From Streptomyces sp. HB132 (GTDB taxonomy: Bacteria > Actinomycetota > Actinomycetes > Streptomycetales > Streptomycetaceae), in assembly GCF_016909575.1 (NCBI RefSeq), contig NZ_JAFBGA010000001.1:434001-498000 (forward strand): DNA of 64,000 nucleotides, given 5' to 3'. A program made the translations under genes and the position numbers. Shown here in pieces: positions 28,253 to 38,680 of the stretch. A model generated the notes under the pieces. That model was not told where the DNA came from. It saw nothing but the letters and a program-made list of their open reading frames with translations, and ran no database searches. Every line of letters starts with the position of its first letter. The first letter of the stretch is position 1.

Positions 28253-28915
28253 GTGCTGCTGCTCGCCATGGATACCGCCACGCCCGCCGTCACCGTCGCC
28301 CTTCACGACGGGGCCTCCGTCGTCGCCGAGACCGGACTGGTCGACGCCCGGAGGCACGGGGAGCTGCTGCTGCCCGCCGTCCACCGGATCCTCGCCGAGG
28401 CGGGTGTGAAGCTCGACGCCGTGACCGACGTGGCCGTCGGGGTCGGCCCCGGCCCGTACACCGGGCTGCGCGTCGGCCTGGTCACCGCCGCGACCTTCGG
28501 CTCCGCCCTCTCCGTGCCGGTGCACGGGGTGTGCACGCTCGACGCGCTCGCGTACGCCGCGGGCCTGGAGGGCGTCGAGGGCCCGTTCGCCGTCGCGACC
28601 GACGCGCGCCGCAAGGAGGTCTACTGGGCGCGGTACGAGGACTTCCGCACCCGGGACGGTGACCCCTCCGTCGACCGGCCCGCCGACATCGCGGACCGGC
28701 TCGGCGGACTGCCCGTCGCCGGCGCGGGCGCCCTGCTCTATCCCGAGGCCTTCCCGGACGCCCGCGGCCCGGAGCACGTCTCCGCCGGCGCGCTCGCCGC
28801 ACTCGCGGCCGAACGCCTGGCCGCCGGGGCCGGTCTGCTCCCGCCGCAGCCGCTGTACCTGCGCAGGCCCGACGCCCAGGTCCCGAAGAACTACAAGGTG
28901 GTCACCCCCAAGTGA
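28253..28915 (+). CDS. tsaB: tRNA t6A biosynthesis protein TsaB
   Basis: 220 residues, the ASKHA-fold scaffold partner of TsaD. N-terminus MLLLAMDTATPAVTVALHDG, then VAVGVGPGPYTGLRVGLVTA and FAVATDARRKEVYWARYE. It lacks the metal-binding histidines of TsaD, as expected. The GTG at 28253 is used (a GTG at 28251 is out of frame). The stop overlaps rimI by 4 bp (GTGA), so tsaB-rimI-tsaD-30500 form a tight operon. Confidence 0.95.
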   Translation: MLLLAMDTATPAVTVALHDGASVVAETGLVDARRHGELLLPAVHRILAEAGVKLDAVTDVAVGVGPGPYTGLRVGLVTAATFGSALSVPVHGVCTLDALAYAAGLEGVEGPFAVATDARRKEVYWARYEDFRTRDGDPSVDRPADIADRLGGLPVAGAGALLYPEAFPDARGPEHVSAGALAALAAERLAAGAGLLPPQPLYLRRPDAQVPKNYKVVTPK

Positions 28916-29403
28916 CCACCGCGACCGCTGTGCTCCGTGAGATGCGGTGGTGGGACATCGCCCCCGTCCTGGAGCTGGAACACGAGCTGTTCCCCGACGA
29001 CGCCTGGTCGGCCGGGATGTTCTGGTCCGAACTGGCCCGCGCCCGCGGGCCCCGGGCCACCCACCGCTACGTCGTCGCCGAGAACCCCGCCGACGGCCGG
29101 ATCGTCGGCTACGCGGGTCTCGCCTCGGCCGGCGACCTCGCCGACGTCCAGACGATCGCGGTGAGCCGCGGCCGGTGGGGCGGCGGTCTCGGCTCCGAGC
29201 TGCTCACCGACCTGCTCCGGCACGCCACCGCCTTCGAGTGCACCGCCGTGCTCCTGGAGGTCCGTGTCGACAACACCCGCGCGCAGAAGCTCTACGAACG
29301 CTTCGGTTTCGAGCCGATCGGCTTCCGCCGGGGCTACTACCAGCCGGGCAACATCGACGCACTCGTCATGCGCCTGACCGTACAAGGAACAGAGACAGAC
29401 TGA
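28912..29403 (+). CDS. rimI: Ribosomal-protein-alanine N-acetyltransferase RimI (GNAT)
   Basis: 163 residues. The GNAT motif A is [20 protein letters not shown], where the acetyl-CoA loop R-G-x-W-G-G-G-L-G varies from the classic Q/RxxGxG/A. It ends with the RimI-like [20 protein letters not shown] and [15 protein letters not shown]. The likely target is the N-terminus of S18 or TsaD; the tsaB-rimI-tsaD order is the basis for the name. The GTG overlaps tsaB by 4 bp, and the stop overlaps tsaD by 1 bp. Confidence 0.92.
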   Translation: MTTATAVLREMRWWDIAPVLELEHELFPDDAWSAGMFWSELARARGPRATHRYVVAENPADGRIVGYAGLASAGDLADVQTIAVSRGRWGGGLGSELLTDLLRHATAFECTAVLLEVRVDNTRAQKLYERFGFEPIGFRRGYYQPGNIDALVMRLTVQGTETD

Positions 29404-30503
29404 TGGCTGACGAACCGCTCGTACTCGGTATCGAGACCTCCTGCGACGAGACCGGCGTCGGCATCGTGCGCGGGACGACACTCCTGGCCGACGCCGTCGC
29501 GTCCAGCGTCGACACCCATGCCCGCTTCGGCGGTGTCGTCCCGGAGATCGCCTCCCGCGCCCACCTGGAGGCGATGGTCCCCACCATCGAGCGCGCCCTG
29601 AAGGACGCCGGGATCAGCGCCCGGGACCTCGACGGCATCGCGGTCACGGCCGGCCCCGGGCTCGCCGGGGCACTGCTCGTCGGCGTATCGGCCGCCAAGG
29701 CGTACGCGTACGCGCTGAACAAGCCGCTGTACGGGGTGAACCACCTGGCCTCGCACATCTGCGTCGACCAGCTGGAGCACGGTCCGCTGCCCGAGCCGAC
29801 GATGGCACTGCTGGTCAGCGGCGGGCACTCCTCGCTGCTGCTGGCCCCGGACATCACGAACGACGTACGGCCGCTGGGCGCGACCATCGACGACGCGGCG
29901 GGCGAGGCCTTCGACAAGATCGCCCGTGTGCTGGACCTGGGGTTCCCCGGCGGCCCGGTCATCGACCGGCTGGCCAGGGAGGGCGACCCGAAGGCGATCG
30001 CGTTCCCGCGCGGGCTGAGCGGCTCCCGCGATCCCGCGTACGACTTCTCCTTCTCCGGGCTCAAGACGTCCGTGGCGCGCTGGATCGAGGCGAAGCGCGC
30101 GGCGGGCGAGGACGTCCCCGTGCGCGACGTGGCGGCGTCCTTCCAGGAGGCCGTCGTGGACGTCCTCACCCGCAAGGCCGTCCGGGCCTGCAAGGACGAG
30201 GGCGTCGACCACCTGATGATCGGCGGTGGCGTCGCGGCCAACTCGCGGCTGAGGGCGCTCGCCCAGGAGCGGTGCGAGAAGGCCGGGATCCGGCTGCGGG
30301 TCCCCAGGCCGGGGCTCTGCACGGACAACGGGGCGATGGTCGCCGCGCTCGGCGCGGAGATGGTGGCGCGCAACCGGCCGGTGTCGGACCTGGGCCTCTC
30401 GGCGGACTCCTCGCTGCCGGTCACGGAGACCCACGTGCCGGGGGCCCACAGCCACGGCCACGACCACGTGCACGAGATCAGCAAGGACAACCTGTACTCA
30501 TGA
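29403..30503 (+). CDS. tsaD: tRNA N6-adenosine threonylcarbamoyltransferase TsaD
   Basis: 366 residues; the catalytic subunit that transfers the threonylcarbamoyl group to A37 of tRNA. Metal ligands are the histidines of [12 protein letters not shown] and the Asp of [10 protein letters not shown]. Other motifs are [29 protein letters not shown] and [12 protein letters not shown]. The last ~20 residues are His-rich ([12 protein letters not shown]), beyond the usual family end. The ATG at 29403 overlaps the rimI stop; the stop overlaps the next gene by 4 bp. Confidence 0.96.
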   Translation: MADEPLVLGIETSCDETGVGIVRGTTLLADAVASSVDTHARFGGVVPEIASRAHLEAMVPTIERALKDAGISARDLDGIAVTAGPGLAGALLVGVSAAKAYAYALNKPLYGVNHLASHICVDQLEHGPLPEPTMALLVSGGHSSLLLAPDITNDVRPLGATIDDAAGEAFDKIARVLDLGFPGGPVIDRLAREGDPKAIAFPRGLSGSRDPAYDFSFSGLKTSVARWIEAKRAAGEDVPVRDVAASFQEAVVDVLTRKAVRACKDEGVDHLMIGGGVAANSRLRALAQERCEKAGIRLRVPRPGLCTDNGAMVAALGAEMVARNRPVSDLGLSADSSLPVTETHVPGAHSHGHDHVHEISKDNLYS

Positions 30504-30775
30504 CCGTCGCCCTGATGTGGGAGGCCCGCGCCGCCGAGGGCCGTGGCGCGGAGCTGCTGGAGTGGGCCGCGGCCCGGGCGGCCGAGCTGTCCAGGAAGCC
30601 GCTGCGCAGCGAGCTGCTGCGCGCACCGCAGGACCGGGTCCTCGTGATGACCTGGTGGGACGTGGGATACGACGAGCTGTCCGGGCTGCCGGAGCTCCCG
30701 GAGCCGGACGCCGGGCTGATCACCCGCCCGGTGCACCGGTGGCGCTTCGAGTCCCTCGGTCCTGCGGTCGGCTGA
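30500..30775 (+). CDS. Small conserved hypothetical protein
   Basis: 91 residues, [38 protein letters not shown] and [14 protein letters not shown]. The layout (beta strand, helix, W-rich strands) suggests a ferredoxin-like or monooxygenase-type small fold, but I cannot name a family. The ATG overlaps the tsaD stop by 4 bp (ATGA), so it is translationally coupled to tsaD. Confidence 0.75.
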   Translation: MTVALMWEARAAEGRGAELLEWAAARAAELSRKPLRSELLRAPQDRVLVMTWWDVGYDELSGLPELPEPDAGLITRPVHRWRFESLGPAVG

Positions 30776-30875
30776 AGGGCGCCCGCGTGGCGCGTGTTCC
30801 GATGAGTTCCCCGCGCGCGGCCGGTCTACCTTGCACAGCGGAACGACGATGTTCCCCGGCGCGAGGAGAGCGGCC

Positions 30876-31340
30876 ATGCAGAAGATCAAGCCCTGTCTGT
30901 GGTTCGACGACCAGGCCCAGGAGGCCGCGGAGTTCTACGTCTCGGTCTTCGGAGGGGACTCCCGCATCGTCGACGTCACCCGCAATTCCGAGGCGTCCCC
31001 GGGGGAGACGGGCTCGGTCCTGACGGTGGAGTTCGTGCTCGCGGGCCAGGAGTACCTCGGCCTCAACGGCGGCCCGCACTTCCACTTCAGCGAGGCCGTT
31101 TCGCTCAGCGTGGACTGTGCGGACCAGGAGGAGGTCGACAGGCTGTGGGCGAAGTTCACCGAGGAGGGTGAGGAAAGCATGTGCGGGTGGCTGAAGGACA
31201 AGTACGGCCTGTCGTGGCAGATCGTCCCGCGCGCCCTTCCCGAGCTGCTCGGCGGCCCCGACCGGGCCAGGGCGGACCGGGTGATGAAGGCCCTCATGGG
31301 CATGCGGAAGCTGGACGTGCAGGCCCTGCGGAACGCCTGA
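30876..31340 (+). CDS. VOC-superfamily protein (PhnB / 3-demethylubiquinone methyltransferase-like)
   Basis: 154 residues with the pattern MQKIKPCLWFDDQAQEAAEF, YVSVFGG, VEFVLAGQEYLGLNGGPHF, FSEAVSLSVDCADQEEVDR and GLSWQIVPRALPELL. This is the small VOC family often mis-named 3-demethylubiquinone-9 methyltransferase; no methyltransferase motif exists. The function is unknown. The ATG at 30876 follows GCGAGGAG; the longer frame from 30831 has no ribosome site. It stands alone, 100 bp after the previous gene. Confidence 0.88.
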   Translation: MQKIKPCLWFDDQAQEAAEFYVSVFGGDSRIVDVTRNSEASPGETGSVLTVEFVLAGQEYLGLNGGPHFHFSEAVSLSVDCADQEEVDRLWAKFTEEGEESMCGWLKDKYGLSWQIVPRALPELLGGPDRARADRVMKALMGMRKLDVQALRNA

Positions 31341-31415
31341 GGCGCGCCCCGCACGCCGTGCGCGGGCGGGGGAACGGGCGCACCCTGGAAGCACGAGTCC
31401 CGGGAGGTGACCGAC

Positions 31416-31688
31416 ATGATGGAGACCACGGTCGGATGGCACATCGAGCTGGAGTTCGAGGAGGACACCCACCGGACCCGCGCGGCCGCGATGGTGCGGC
31501 TGAGTGACGGGACCGAGGTGCGGGCCCACGGGTACGCCAGCCGCCACCCCTCCGACGCGGAGCAGCCCAGGGTCGGCGAGGAGATCGCCGGCGCCCGTGC
31601 GCTCAACGAACTGGCGATGAAACTGCTGACCAAGGCACACGACGAGATCGACGAGGCGTCCGGCCGGACCTCGTACCCGCTGACCTGA
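31416..31688 (+). CDS. DUF1876 family protein
   Basis: 90 residues, VGWHIELEFEEDTHRTRAAA, VRLSDGTEVRAHGYASRHPS, and ALNELAMKLLTKAHDEIDE. DUF1876 (dsRBD-like small proteins such as Rv2632c of M. tuberculosis) has no known function; several copies per Streptomyces genome are usual. The ATG at 31416 has GGGAGG 8 bases upstream; GTG at 31407 overlaps that ribosome site and is less likely. Confidence 0.85.
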   Translation: MMETTVGWHIELEFEEDTHRTRAAAMVRLSDGTEVRAHGYASRHPSDAEQPRVGEEIAGARALNELAMKLLTKAHDEIDEASGRTSYPLT

Positions 31689-31745
31689 TCCCCCGGACCG
31701 TTCCACCGCCCGAGGACGGCGTACGCGCTCGGTAATGTCTGTGGC

Positions 31746-32396
31746 ATGCCTAGCCGTTCACCACTTCCCCCGCCTCCGCCACCCGCGGAGATACGCACGT
31801 GGCCCGACCGCGACGCACTGCTGAGGGACCGGGCGGTGGTCCTCGGCGAGCTGGTGAGGATGTTCATCGGGCCCGCGCGGCTCGGAGTGCTGCTGATGTG
31901 GACGGGGATCGCCGCACTCGGCTGGTCGCTGGTCGGATCGGCACTGCTCATGTTCGAGGACGCTTACGACGCCCTCGCCGTCGTCCCGGGGGTCGTCTGC
32001 CTCGCCGTGGGCGCCGCCGTGCTGGTCCCGGCGGCCGTGCTCCTGGCCGTCGGCGTGGCCAGGGACGTGCGGGTGCACGGACTCCTCGTGGAGTGGGGCG
32101 GACTGGACCACGACCCGGCGGGGGACCTGCCCCTCCGCAGGCCGCGGGCGAGCGTCGCCTGGCTCCTGACGTCGTTCGCGCTCTGCGCGGCGGGTCTCTT
32201 CGGCTGCGTGGCCGTCCCGGGGGCCGCGAGGGCGGGCCAGGAGACGTACGGCCTCGTGGTCTGGCTGATGGGGCTCGGGTTCCTCGCCTGGCTGGCCGGA
32301 CTCACCGGCCTCGTCAAGGCGTTCGCCCACCGCCGCTGGGCGCTGCGGGTGCTCGTGGGTGCGCCGACGTGCCGGCCGGCCGGGGTGGACGGCTGA
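31746..32396 (+). CDS. Integral membrane protein, unknown function
   Basis: 216 residues. A Pro-rich N-terminus (MPSRSPLPPPPPPAEIRTWP) is followed by four hydrophobic segments: LGVLLMWTGIAALGWSLVGS, VVPGVVCLAVGAAVLVPAAV, VAWLLTSFALCAAGLFGCVA and GLVVWLMGLGFLAWLAGLTG. No family is recognised. TAATGT (31733-31738) lies 7 bases before the ATG, so the mRNA may be leaderless. It is convergent with the methyltransferase gene, the two stop codons abutting at 32396/32397. Confidence 0.8.
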   Translation: MPSRSPLPPPPPPAEIRTWPDRDALLRDRAVVLGELVRMFIGPARLGVLLMWTGIAALGWSLVGSALLMFEDAYDALAVVPGVVCLAVGAAVLVPAAVLLAVGVARDVRVHGLLVEWGGLDHDPAGDLPLRRPRASVAWLLTSFALCAAGLFGCVAVPGAARAGQETYGLVVWLMGLGFLAWLAGLTGLVKAFAHRRWALRVLVGAPTCRPAGVDG

Positions 32397-33620
32397 TCAA
32401 GTCCCTTTCACCGGCTGACCGATGAGCATCGTCGGGGCCCCGGCCACCCGGGTCATGAACACGGTGGCCGCGTGCGGCCCCTGCAGCTTCATCTTCCGTC
32501 GCAACTCCTCCGGTTCGACCGGCGAGCCACGCTTCTTGACGGTCAGGACGCCTACCTGACGCTCCCTCAGCAGGGCTTTCAGCTTCTTCATGTTGAAGGG
32601 CAGCTGGTCGGTGATCTCGTAGGAGGCCGTGGCGTCGGACTCGTACGGCGTGTCGCTCGTGACGTACGCGATCGTCTCGTCGATCAGCCTGCCCCCGCAG
32701 CGCTCCACGATCTCGGCGACCAGGTGGGCGCGGATCACGGCGCCGTCCGGCTCGTGGAGGTACCGGCCGACGGGGCCGACCGGTGGTGCGGGGAGCGGGC
32801 CGTCCGAGGCGAGGGTCGTCCTGGACGGGAGCAGTGTGGCCCGGAAGGCGCCGGGGGTGAAGCCCTCGCCGAACCACAGCACCGCTTCCTTCACGTCTCC
32901 GCCGTCCGAGATCCATTCGGCCTCCGCCTGCGGCCCGATCGCCTCGTGGGGGACACCGGGGGCGATCTTCAGCGCGGCGCGGGGGGCCTTCAGTGCTGCC
33001 CCGGTCGCCCAGGAGAGCGGAGGCGAGTAGGCCTCGGGGTCGAAGATCCTGCCCCGCCCGCCGCGCCGCGCCGGGTCGACGAAGACCGCGTCGTACGGGG
33101 AGGTGTCGATCTCGGTGACGTCGGCGCACCGCACCTCGACGAGGTCCTGGAGACCGAGTGCCTCGGCGTTGGCGCGGGCGACCTGGGCGGTGAGCGGATC
33201 GCGGTCCACGGCCAGGACCGGGACGCCCGCCCGGGCCAGGGCGATGGCGTCACCGCCGATACCGCAGCACAGGTCCGCCACGCTGCGCACTCCGAGCCCC
33301 GCGAACCGCCCGGCGCGGTAGCCGGCGACCGAGGTGCGGGTCGCCTGCTCCACTCCGTCGGGCGTGAAGAACATGCGGTACGCGTCCGCGGCCCCGAACT
33401 TCGCGACGGCGCGTTGCCGCAGCCGCGCCTGGCCGAGCGCCGCCGACACGAGGGCCGCGGGGTGCGTGCGGCGCAGCCGGGTCGCGGTCGCCAGTTCCCG
33501 TGCGGGATCGTGGTCCCGCAGCTCGTCCAGGAGCGCGGTGCCCTCGGGGGTGCGCAGGGCGGCGAAGGCGGCGAGCGGGTCGGCGGGGCCGGCCTGACCG
33601 GCGGGGGGAAGGGCGTTCAC
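32397..33620 (-). CDS. SAM-dependent methyltransferase with THUMP-like C-terminal domain
   Basis: 407 residues. Motif I is SVADLCCGIGGDAIALARAG (about 113-132), the acidic end of strand 2 is VLAVDRDPLTAQVA, and the catalytic region is VFVDPARRGGRGRIFDPEAY. The C-terminal ~75 residues (LPFNMKKLKALLRERQVGVL, TVKKRGSPVEPEELRRKMKL) match the THUMP-like extension. The target is probably RNA, not established. The GTG at 33620 is the first good start. It is divergent from the deacetylase. Confidence 0.88.
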   Translation of the reverse strand: MNALPPAGQAGPADPLAAFAALRTPEGTALLDELRDHDPARELATATRLRRTHPAALVSAALGQARLRQRAVAKFGAADAYRMFFTPDGVEQATRTSVAGYRAGRFAGLGVRSVADLCCGIGGDAIALARAGVPVLAVDRDPLTAQVARANAEALGLQDLVEVRCADVTEIDTSPYDAVFVDPARRGGRGRIFDPEAYSPPLSWATGAALKAPRAALKIAPGVPHEAIGPQAEAEWISDGGDVKEAVLWFGEGFTPGAFRATLLPSRTTLASDGPLPAPPVGPVGRYLHEPDGAVIRAHLVAEIVERCGGRLIDETIAYVTSDTPYESDATASYEITDQLPFNMKKLKALLRERQVGVLTVKKRGSPVEPEELRRKMKLQGPHAATVFMTRVAGAPTMLIGQPVKGT

Positions 33621-33743
33621 GGATCCATTGTGAGCCAGCCGGGGGATGCGGCGGGCCCGTCGGATGTGTCGCCCGAGGAAGCCGGTGGCCCGGTGGCAGT
33701 ATGCGGCGCCATGCAGCTAGTACGACAAAAAGAAAAATATGTC

Positions 33744-34649
33744 ATGAAGCGTCGTAGAACGGCCTGCGCGGTCCTGGCCGCACTGTTGCTGGGCGCCGTC
33801 GCCTCCGGATGCGCCGACGGTGCGGACGAAGGGGCAGGGGGCCGGCGGAAGCCGGTCGAAGGGCAGGCGGGGGCGGCCGCTCCGGAAGCGCCCGCCGCGG
33901 CCGCGGCGAAGGCCGCGCGGCTGAAGCGCGAACACGCCGCCCGCGTCGCCGTGGCGAAGAAGTGGGGTCTGGCGAAGCTCCCGCTCGTCGCCCCCGCGCC
34001 GCCCGTGGTGAAGCCGCGCATCACCACCCGTGACGGGTTCGAGGTGGAGGGCGGGGAGTCGCTGCCGCCGGTCTTCACCACCGTGCCCACCAAGGAGCGG
34101 GTCGTCTTCCTGACGATGGACGACGGGGCGGAGAAGGATCCCGAACTGCTGCGGATGATGACGGAGCTGAAGATCCCGTACAGCGCCTTCCTCAGCGACT
34201 ACGTGGTGAGCGACGACTACGGCTACTTCAAGGACATGCAGGCCAGGGGTGTCACCCTCAACAACCACACGCTCAACCACCGTTACCTCCCGGGACTCTC
34301 GAAGGCGGACCAGCGGCGGGAGATCTGCGGCGAGCAGGACAAGCTCGAGAAGTACTTCGGGAAGCGGCCGACACTCTTCCGGCCGCCGTACGGCAACTAC
34401 AACGCCGACACCCTGCGCGTCGCCGGGTCCTGCGGCATCGAGGCCGTGCCCCTGTGGGCCGCCGAGGCGTTCCCCGACCACATGGAGTGGCGCGAGTGGG
34501 ACCGGGACCTGCACCCGGGCGACATCATCCTCACCCACTTCCGGGGTGACGAGGACTGGGAGGGATCGATGCCCGACATGATCCGCCGCGTCATGAAGAC
34601 GGTCACGGACAAGGGGTACGCCGTGGCCAGGCTGGAGGACTACGTCTGA
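33744..34649 (+). CDS. Lipoprotein polysaccharide deacetylase (NodB homology)
   Basis: 301 residues. Signal peptide MKRRRTACAVLAALLLGAVA runs into lipobox ASGC (Cys at 23), so it is probably a membrane-anchored lipoprotein. An Ala-rich helical linker precedes the NodB domain. Catalytic motifs are VFLTMDDGAEKD (usual TFDDG), NNHTLNHRYL (metal His pair) and RPPYGNYNADT; IILTHFRGDE closes the fold. The substrate is likely peptidoglycan or another wall polymer. An ATG at 33711 (MQLVRQKEKYV) is the alternative start. The 33720-33745 stretch is strikingly A-rich. Confidence 0.87.
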   Translation: MKRRRTACAVLAALLLGAVASGCADGADEGAGGRRKPVEGQAGAAAPEAPAAAAAKAARLKREHAARVAVAKKWGLAKLPLVAPAPPVVKPRITTRDGFEVEGGESLPPVFTTVPTKERVVFLTMDDGAEKDPELLRMMTELKIPYSAFLSDYVVSDDYGYFKDMQARGVTLNNHTLNHRYLPGLSKADQRREICGEQDKLEKYFGKRPTLFRPPYGNYNADTLRVAGSCGIEAVPLWAAEAFPDHMEWREWDRDLHPGDIILTHFRGDEDWEGSMPDMIRRVMKTVTDKGYAVARLEDYV

Positions 34650-34763
34650 CGGGGCGGAGGGCGGGGTGTCCCGCGCGGTTGCTCCGTCACCGGAACACCG
34701 TGCCGGGCTCCCGCGTTGTCCGGGCGTGCGCGCGGTCCCACGACGCCACGCGAAGGTGGTGAA

Positions 34764-34790
34764 TTGGCACTCCGCTTGACCGAGTGCTAA
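34764..34790. promoter_or_regulatory. CIRCE operator 1 (HrcA site) upstream of groES
   Basis: TTGGCACTC (34764-34772), nine bases, GAGTGCTAA (34782-34790). One half-site deviates by one base from TTAGCACTC. It overlaps the -35 box of the groES promoter, so HrcA binding would block polymerase. Confidence 0.93.
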
Positions 34791-34805
34791 TCCCGGTCAT
34801 AGTCT
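34776..34805 (+). promoter_or_regulatory. groES-groEL1 promoter
   Basis: TTGACC (34776-34781) and TAGTCT (34800-34805) are 18 bp apart. The -35 lies inside CIRCE 1, and the predicted start (about 34812) lies at the edge of CIRCE 2, an arrangement that fits tight HrcA repression. Confidence 0.75.
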
Positions 34806-34807
34806 CT

Positions 34808-34840
34808 GTGCTGGCACTCACCGATGGAGAGTGCCAGCAC
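34808..34840. promoter_or_regulatory. CIRCE operator 2, extended arms
   Basis: GTGCTGGCACTC (34808-34819), nine bases, GAGTGCCAGCAC (34829-34840). The arms are 12 bp and perfectly paired, three bases longer than the CIRCE core. It lies at and just after the predicted transcription start. Confidence 0.93.
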
Positions 34841-34945
34841 AACCGTGCGACAGGGCAGGTCCGGCACCCGCGACGACGGATCGGTCTGGTCGCCACCCCA
34901 CAGACTGTTAAACCCCGTGAGATCTCCGAAGGGGGAGACCGGATC

Positions 34946-35254
34946 GTGTCGACCACCAGCTCCAAGGTTGCGATCAAGCCGCTCGAGGACCGCATTGTGG
35001 TCCAGCCGCTCGACGCCGAGCAGACCACGGCTTCCGGCCTGGTCATTCCGGACACCGCCAAGGAGAAGCCCCAGGAGGGCGTCGTCCTGGCCGTGGGCCC
35101 GGGCCGCTTCGAGAACGGCGAGCGCCTTCCGCTCGACGTCAAGACCGGCGATGTCGTTCTGTACAGCAAGTACGGCGGTACCGAGGTGAAGTACAACGGC
35201 GAGGAGTACCTCGTCCTCTCGGCGCGCGACGTTCTCGCGATCGTCGAGAAGTAG
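34946..35254 (+). CDS. groES: Co-chaperonin GroES
   Basis: 102 residues; the heptameric lid of the GroEL chamber. The mobile loop is [20 protein letters not shown], and the roof and core contain [14 protein letters not shown] and [20 protein letters not shown]. The GTG at 34946 follows AAGGGGGAGA. It is the first gene of the CIRCE-controlled heat-shock operon with groEL1. Confidence 0.97.
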   Translation: MSTTSSKVAIKPLEDRIVVQPLDAEQTTASGLVIPDTAKEKPQEGVVLAVGPGRFENGERLPLDVKTGDVVLYSKYGGTEVKYNGEEYLVLSARDVLAIVEK

Positions 35255-35277
35255 TTCACTTAACGTTTGCTTCTGTT

Positions 35278-36978
<1,701 letters not shown>

Positions 36979-36994
36979 TACGCTCCGTACGCCG

Positions 36995-37035
36995 CCGAGG
37001 CCCGGTACCCCCGTCGCGGGGGCACCGGGCCTCGG
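36995..37035. terminator. Terminator between groEL1 and the convergent SDR gene
   Basis: 19-bp arms CCGAGGCCCGGTACCCCCG (36995-37013) and CGGGGGCACCGGGCCTCGG (37017-37035) with one A-C mismatch and a 3-nt loop. It is placed to stop transcription from both sides. Confidence 0.8.
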
Positions 37036-37059
37036 TGCGTTCCGGAGACCCGGACGCGC

Positions 37060-37833
37060 TCACTTCGGGCCGTAGGTCCGGCCCGCGCGTGAGGTGACCG
37101 GGCCCAGGAGACTGCGGGGCGTCAGCTTCACCAGGCCCATCAGCGCCTTGTAGCGCGGGTCCGGGACCGACACGGACCTGCCCCGGGCCAGGTCCTCCAG
37201 GGCCGCGGACACCAGCTTGTCCGCGTCGAGCCACATCCAGTCGGGGATGTTGCCCGTCCCCATTCCGGCCCGCTCGTGGAACTCGGTCCGCACGAAGCCC
37301 GGGCACAGCGCCATCAGACGCACCCCCGTACCCGCGAGGTCCTTCGCCGCGCCCTGCGTGAACTGGACGACCCACGCCTTCGACGCCCCGTACGTCCCGC
37401 GGGGCAGGAAGGCAGCGACGGACGCCACGTTGACCACCCCGCCGCGACCGCGCTCCCGCATCGAGCCGGCGGCGGCCGAGGTCAGCCGCAGGACCGCCTC
37501 GCAGTGGACCTTCAGCATCGTCAGTTCATCGGCCACCGGTACGTCCAGGTAGCGCCCCTTGTTGCCGAAGCCGGCGTTGTTGACAAGCAGGTCGACCGGG
37601 CTCACACGGTCCGTCAGCCGCGCGGCGACCGCCTCGATCCCGGCGTCCGTCGACAGGTCGGCCGTCAGCACCTCGGCCTCGATGCCGTGTCCGTCGTGCA
37701 GCTCCGTGGCCTGGGCCCGCAGCCGCTCCGTGTCGCGGGCCACCAGCACCAGATTGTGCCCGTCACTCGCGAGCCGCCGTGCGAAGGCGGCACCGATCCC
37801 CGCCGTCGCGCCCGTAATCAGTGCAGTCGTCAT
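37060..37833 (-). CDS. Short-chain dehydrogenase/reductase
   Basis: 257 residues. NAD(P)-binding TGATAGIGAAFARRLASDG, NNAGFGNKG, the catalytic Ser in NVASVAAFLP, and YGASKAWVV (Tyr-x3-Lys). The C-terminal part (PRSLLGPVTSRAGRTYGPK) matches a membrane-associated SDR subgroup; the substrate is unknown. The ATG at 37833 is chosen over GTG 37842: TAACGT lies 7 bases upstream of the ATG, so it may be leaderless. Confidence 0.92.
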   Translation of the reverse strand: MTTALITGATAGIGAAFARRLASDGHNLVLVARDTERLRAQATELHDGHGIEAEVLTADLSTDAGIEAVAARLTDRVSPVDLLVNNAGFGNKGRYLDVPVADELTMLKVHCEAVLRLTSAAAGSMRERGRGGVVNVASVAAFLPRGTYGASKAWVVQFTQGAAKDLAGTGVRLMALCPGFVRTEFHERAGMGTGNIPDWMWLDADKLVSAALEDLARGRSVSVPDPRYKALMGLVKLTPRSLLGPVTSRAGRTYGPK

Positions 37834-37923
37834 AAGCGGCACGTTAGCGCCCGCGCGTGCGGCCGCCGGACCTGGCTCCCTCCGGCCACCCTGGTCAGCC
37901 GGGGTGCGGGACCGCGAGAGCCC

Positions 37924-38598
37924 TCAGGAGACGGGGTTCCTCCCCGCCCCGTACGCCCGCGCCGCGCGCAGCGTCTCCGCGTGCAGCGCGTCGCCGGCGA
38001 CGAGCAGGCTCGGCAGCAGTTCCCGCTCCGTGGTCGTCGCCCGGAACTCCAGCGCCGCGGTGATGTCGTGATCGGGCACGTGCACCACCTCGACCGGGTC
38101 ACCGGAACGGATCGTCCCCGGTTCGATCACCCGGAGGTACGCGCCCGTCGCCCCCTCGCGTGTGAACCGCTTCACCCAGCCGCGCTCTCCCAGGTGGCCC
38201 GCGAACGTACGGCACGGAATGCGGCCCGAGGTCACCTCCAGGACCAGCTCGTCGCCGATCCGCCAGCGCTCCCCGATTCGTGCCCGGCTCACGGTGAGCC
38301 CCAGGGTCGTCAGGTTCTCGCCGAACGCCCCGTTGGGCAGGGGGCGGCCGAGCTCCTTCTCCCAGGCGTCGAGCTCCTCGCGGGCGTACGCGTACACGGC
38401 CTGGTCCGTCCCGCCGTGATGCCGCAGATCGCACACCGCGTCACCGGACAGGCCGCTGCCGCCGCTGCCCTTGGGCCCGGGGTCGGTCACCGGCACGGGA
38501 CCCGCGGCAGGCTGTTTGCCGATCCCGGTGAGGCCGTCGGTCGCGTGGGAGTGGGCGGAGGGCGTGGGACGGCCGAGATTCACGGTGAGCACCTTCAT
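37924..38598 (-). CDS. MOSC-domain protein, YiiM-like
   Basis: 224 residues, MKVLTVNLGRPTPSAHSHAT, GDAVCDLRHHGGTDQAVYAY, then GAFGENLTTLGL and the MOSC cysteine region TSGRIPCRTFAGHLGERGWV. MOSC proteins handle sulfur/molybdenum-cofactor chemistry; YiiM-type ones reduce N-hydroxylated compounds. The ATG at 38598 lies 8 bases after TAATCT. It is divergent from the LysR gene 82 bp away, which may regulate it. Confidence 0.9.
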   Translation of the reverse strand: MKVLTVNLGRPTPSAHSHATDGLTGIGKQPAAGPVPVTDPGPKGSGGSGLSGDAVCDLRHHGGTDQAVYAYAREELDAWEKELGRPLPNGAFGENLTTLGLTVSRARIGERWRIGDELVLEVTSGRIPCRTFAGHLGERGWVKRFTREGATGAYLRVIEPGTIRSGDPVEVVHVPDHDITAALEFRATTTERELLPSLLVAGDALHAETLRAARAYGAGRNPVS

Positions 38599-38668
38599 AG
38601 CCGGACAGATTAGCCGTCGTAACCTCAAAGCCGCGCCTGAATATTCGCCCCGCGCTGCAAGAGCCGCT

Positions 38669-38674
38669 TATGGT
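38669..38674 (+). promoter_or_regulatory. Putative -10 box of the LysR gene (leaderless start)
   Basis: TATGGT lies exactly 6 bases before the GTG at 38681, the same CTTATGGT box and gap as at glmS. GGAGG directly abuts the GTG, too close to serve as a ribosome site. Confidence 0.45.
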
Positions 38675-38680
38675 TGGAGG

